Source: Candidatus Zhuqueibacterota bacterium (lineage in GTDB: Bacteria; Zhuqueibacterota; QNDG01). From it: a DNA stretch of 14,748 nucleotides. Under the pieces are notes generated by a model. That model did not search any database. It was not told where the DNA came from and saw only the letters and a program-made list of their open reading frames with translations. Each line of letters opens with the position of its first letter. The first letter of the stretch is position 1. The position numbers and the translations under genes are program-made. Location of the stretch: the NCBI GenBank assembly GCA_003645915.1, contig QNDG01000004.1, forward strand, positions 1-14,748, read 5' to 3'. Of this stretch, positions 13,556 to 14,748 are shown one piece after another.

Positions 13556-14467
13556 ATGGAACAGAAAAGCGGAAAATGGAATCTGGGACTTAAAAAGTCG
13601 AGAAAAGGGATTCTTGAAAAAATAAACAAGGTATTTTCCGGCAGGTCGAAAATAGATGATTCAGTACTGGAAGACCTGGAGGAAGCGCTGATTGAAGCTG
13701 ACGTTGGAACAGATGTAAGTCTTGAAATAGTTGAGCAGGCAGAAAAAGTTCTTTCTGCAAGAGATGTAACACAAGATGATATAAAGCAGATAATTAAAAG
13801 TGAAATTGCAAAGATTGTCAATATCCCTTGTCAAAAGCCTGTTTTAAATGACCGGCCTGAAGTGATTCTTGTTGCAGGTGTTAATGGAACCGGCAAAACA
13901 ACTACAATAGGTAAACTTGCCGCAATATACAAAAAAGAGGGTAAAAAGGTTTTGCTTGCAGGTGCAGATACATTCAGAGCAGCAGCAGCAGAACAGCTGC
14001 ATCAGTGGGCTAAACGTACAGGTGCAGACGTTATTCTTCAGAAGCAGGGGGCTGATCCCGCATCAGTTGCATTTGATTCAATTGAAGCAGGTATTTCAAG
14101 AGGTGTTGACGTTGTAATAATTGATACTGCAGGCAGACTACAAAATAAAGTAAATTTAATGGAAGAGCTGCGTAAAATCCACAGGGTGATACAAAAGAAA
14201 ATTCCGGATGCACCTCACGAGGTTCTTCTTGTAATAGATGCTACAACAGGACAAAACGGTCTTTTGCAGGCAAAGATTTTTACAGAAGCAGTTGGTGTAA
14301 CGGGAATTGTGCTGACAAAACTCGACGGAACTGCAAAAGGCGGGATTGTTGTTGCAATATGCAAAGCCCTTAATATACCGGTTAAATGGGTTGGTTTGGG
14401 GGAGAGTACGGATGATCTTGTTGAGTTCGATCCTGAAGTTTATGCTGAGGAACTTTTGGGAAACTGA
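13556..14467 (+). CDS. ftsY: Signal recognition particle receptor FtsY
   Basis: The 303-residue GTPase docks the SRP-ribosome complex at the inner membrane so that membrane proteins are inserted co-translationally. It has the NG domain with only a short N-terminal region (about 20 residues, GLKKSRKGILEKINKVF) that can form an amphipathic membrane-binding helix. The long acidic A domain of E. coli FtsY is absent. G1 is GVNGTGKTT (108-116), then DTFRAAAAEQL (138-148), G3 DTAGR (190-194), G4 TKLDGTAKGG (254-263) and GLGE (280-283). DTFRAAAAEQL and the closing GESTDDL..F are typical of FtsY and not Ffh, and the methionine-rich M domain of Ffh is missing. The ATG directly follows the pgsA TAA, with ggagaag overlapping the end of that gene as ribosome-binding site. 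Confidence 0.96.
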   Translation: MEQKSGKWNLGLKKSRKGILEKINKVFSGRSKIDDSVLEDLEEALIEADVGTDVSLEIVEQAEKVLSARDVTQDDIKQIIKSEIAKIVNIPCQKPVLNDRPEVILVAGVNGTGKTTTIGKLAAIYKKEGKKVLLAGADTFRAAAAEQLHQWAKRTGADVILQKQGADPASVAFDSIEAGISRGVDVVIIDTAGRLQNKVNLMEELRKIHRVIQKKIPDAPHEVLLVIDATTGQNGLLQAKIFTEAVGVTGIVLTKLDGTAKGGIVVAICKALNIPVKWVGLGESTDDLVEFDPEVYAEELLGN

Positions 14468-14502
14468 TGTTCCTAACAATCAGTAAGTTTAAAAGCGGGC
14501 AT

Positions 14503-14532
14503 TTGCTGCATTTCGGAGATATTCCGTATAAT
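14503..14532 (+). promoter_or_regulatory. Predicted sigma70-like promoter for rimO
   Basis: A perfect -10 hexamer tataat (14527-14532) stands 18 nt after ttgctg (14503-14508), which matches four of six -35 positions. Transcription would start near 14540, about 35 nt before the rimO ATG. The gap after ftsY (107 nt) is the longest in this half of the window, which supports a separate start here. No terminator hairpin is visible after ftsY. Confidence 0.5.
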
Positions 14533-14574
14533 AAGTGATTGGGGAAATTATTTTCAGTCAGGATATTAATTAAT

Positions 14575-14748
14575 ATGAAAGATTCATCAATTTCTGATAA
14601 AAAAGTGTGCCTTATTACTCTTGGGTGCCCTAAAAACGATGCTGATTCGGAGGTTCTGTGGGGACTCCTGAGATCTCATGGAATGCAGCTTACAAAATCA
14701 GCTGAAAATGCGGATGTTATTTTTATTAATACATGCGGATTTATTGAA
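14575..14748 (+). CDS. rimO: Ribosomal protein S12 methylthiotransferase RimO (3' end outside window)
   Basis: The frame opens at ATG 14575 and stays open to the window edge, giving the first 58 residues. VCLITLGCPKNDADSEVLWG (11-30) and VIFINTCGFIE (48-58) match the N-terminal UPF0004/MTTase domain of RimO. C18 and C54 are two of the three cysteines that hold the auxiliary [4Fe-4S] cluster. GCPKN with D/S-D-S-E and NTCGFIE points to RimO and not MiaB. The enzyme is a radical-SAM protein that adds a methylthio group to an aspartate of ribosomal protein S12. A weak agga (14561-14564) precedes the start by 10 nt. The radical-SAM core lies outside the window. Confidence 0.92.
   Translation, partial: MKDSSISDKKVCLITLGCPKNDADSEVLWGLLRSHGMQLTKSAENADVIFINTCGFIE

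Noticed and set aside
14156..14479. Antisense open frame of 107 codons across ftsY
   Set aside because: It mirrors conserved GTPase codons and shows no domain of its own.
1..14748. CRISPR array, tRNA, rRNA or riboswitch
   Set aside because: No regularly spaced repeats, cloverleaf or recognisable aptamer core was found. The only non-coding gaps are short and described above.

Overview
The window is one strand of closely packed, co-directional genes from a bacterium that most resembles the FCB group (Bacteroidota/Ignavibacteriota/Calditrichota and relatives). The pointers are a DUF5683-type small membrane protein, a YfiM/DUF2279-like protein, the folK-deoxynucleoside kinase pair, weak or absent Shine-Dalgarno sites at several starts, and moderately AT-rich DNA. 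An iron-sulphur-type PurF and an eight-cysteine ferredoxin suit an anaerobe or microaerophile. There is no rRNA or tRNA in the window, so the taxonomic placement is an inference.

Layout. Positions 1-84 are the end of a membrane protein, probably a TrkH-type potassium transporter, overlapped by a long stem-loop. Positions 85-325 hold a strong 10-bp hairpin, a short degenerate tandem repeat and a good sigma70-like promoter. Positions 326-3566 form one tight operon: folK, a deoxynucleoside kinase, a 66-residue membrane-anchored protein and an MsbA-like ABC exporter. Positions 3567-6394 hold an AT-rich type II restriction-modification pair: an amino-methyltransferase with an N-terminal helix-turn-helix and a TdeIII-like PD-(D/E)XK nuclease. 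An 11-bp inverted repeat flanks the pair, which looks like an insertion into an ordinary operon and may be an integron-cassette-like unit.

Positions 6395-9251 carry ridA, the DUF5683 protein, an HD-domain hydrolase, the YfiM-like protein and a PHP phosphoesterase. Positions 9276-14467 carry purF, a UbiA prenyltransferase, a 2[4Fe-4S] ferredoxin, a geranylgeranyl-reductase-family flavoprotein, a CDP-alcohol phosphatidyltransferase and ftsY. A predicted promoter then precedes the 5' end of rimO, which runs off the window.

Two parts deserve attention. The first is the UbiA-ferredoxin-GGR trio, with gaps of 4 and 1 nt. It reads as a small pathway that attaches a polyprenyl chain to an acceptor and then saturates it with ferredoxin electrons. 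Candidate products are a saturated isoprenoid quinone or an archaeal-type isoprenoid ether lipid, as has been proposed for FCB bacteria. The second is the restriction-modification island, whose ends resemble the two halves of a recombined attC site. The other genes look like normal housekeeping genes.
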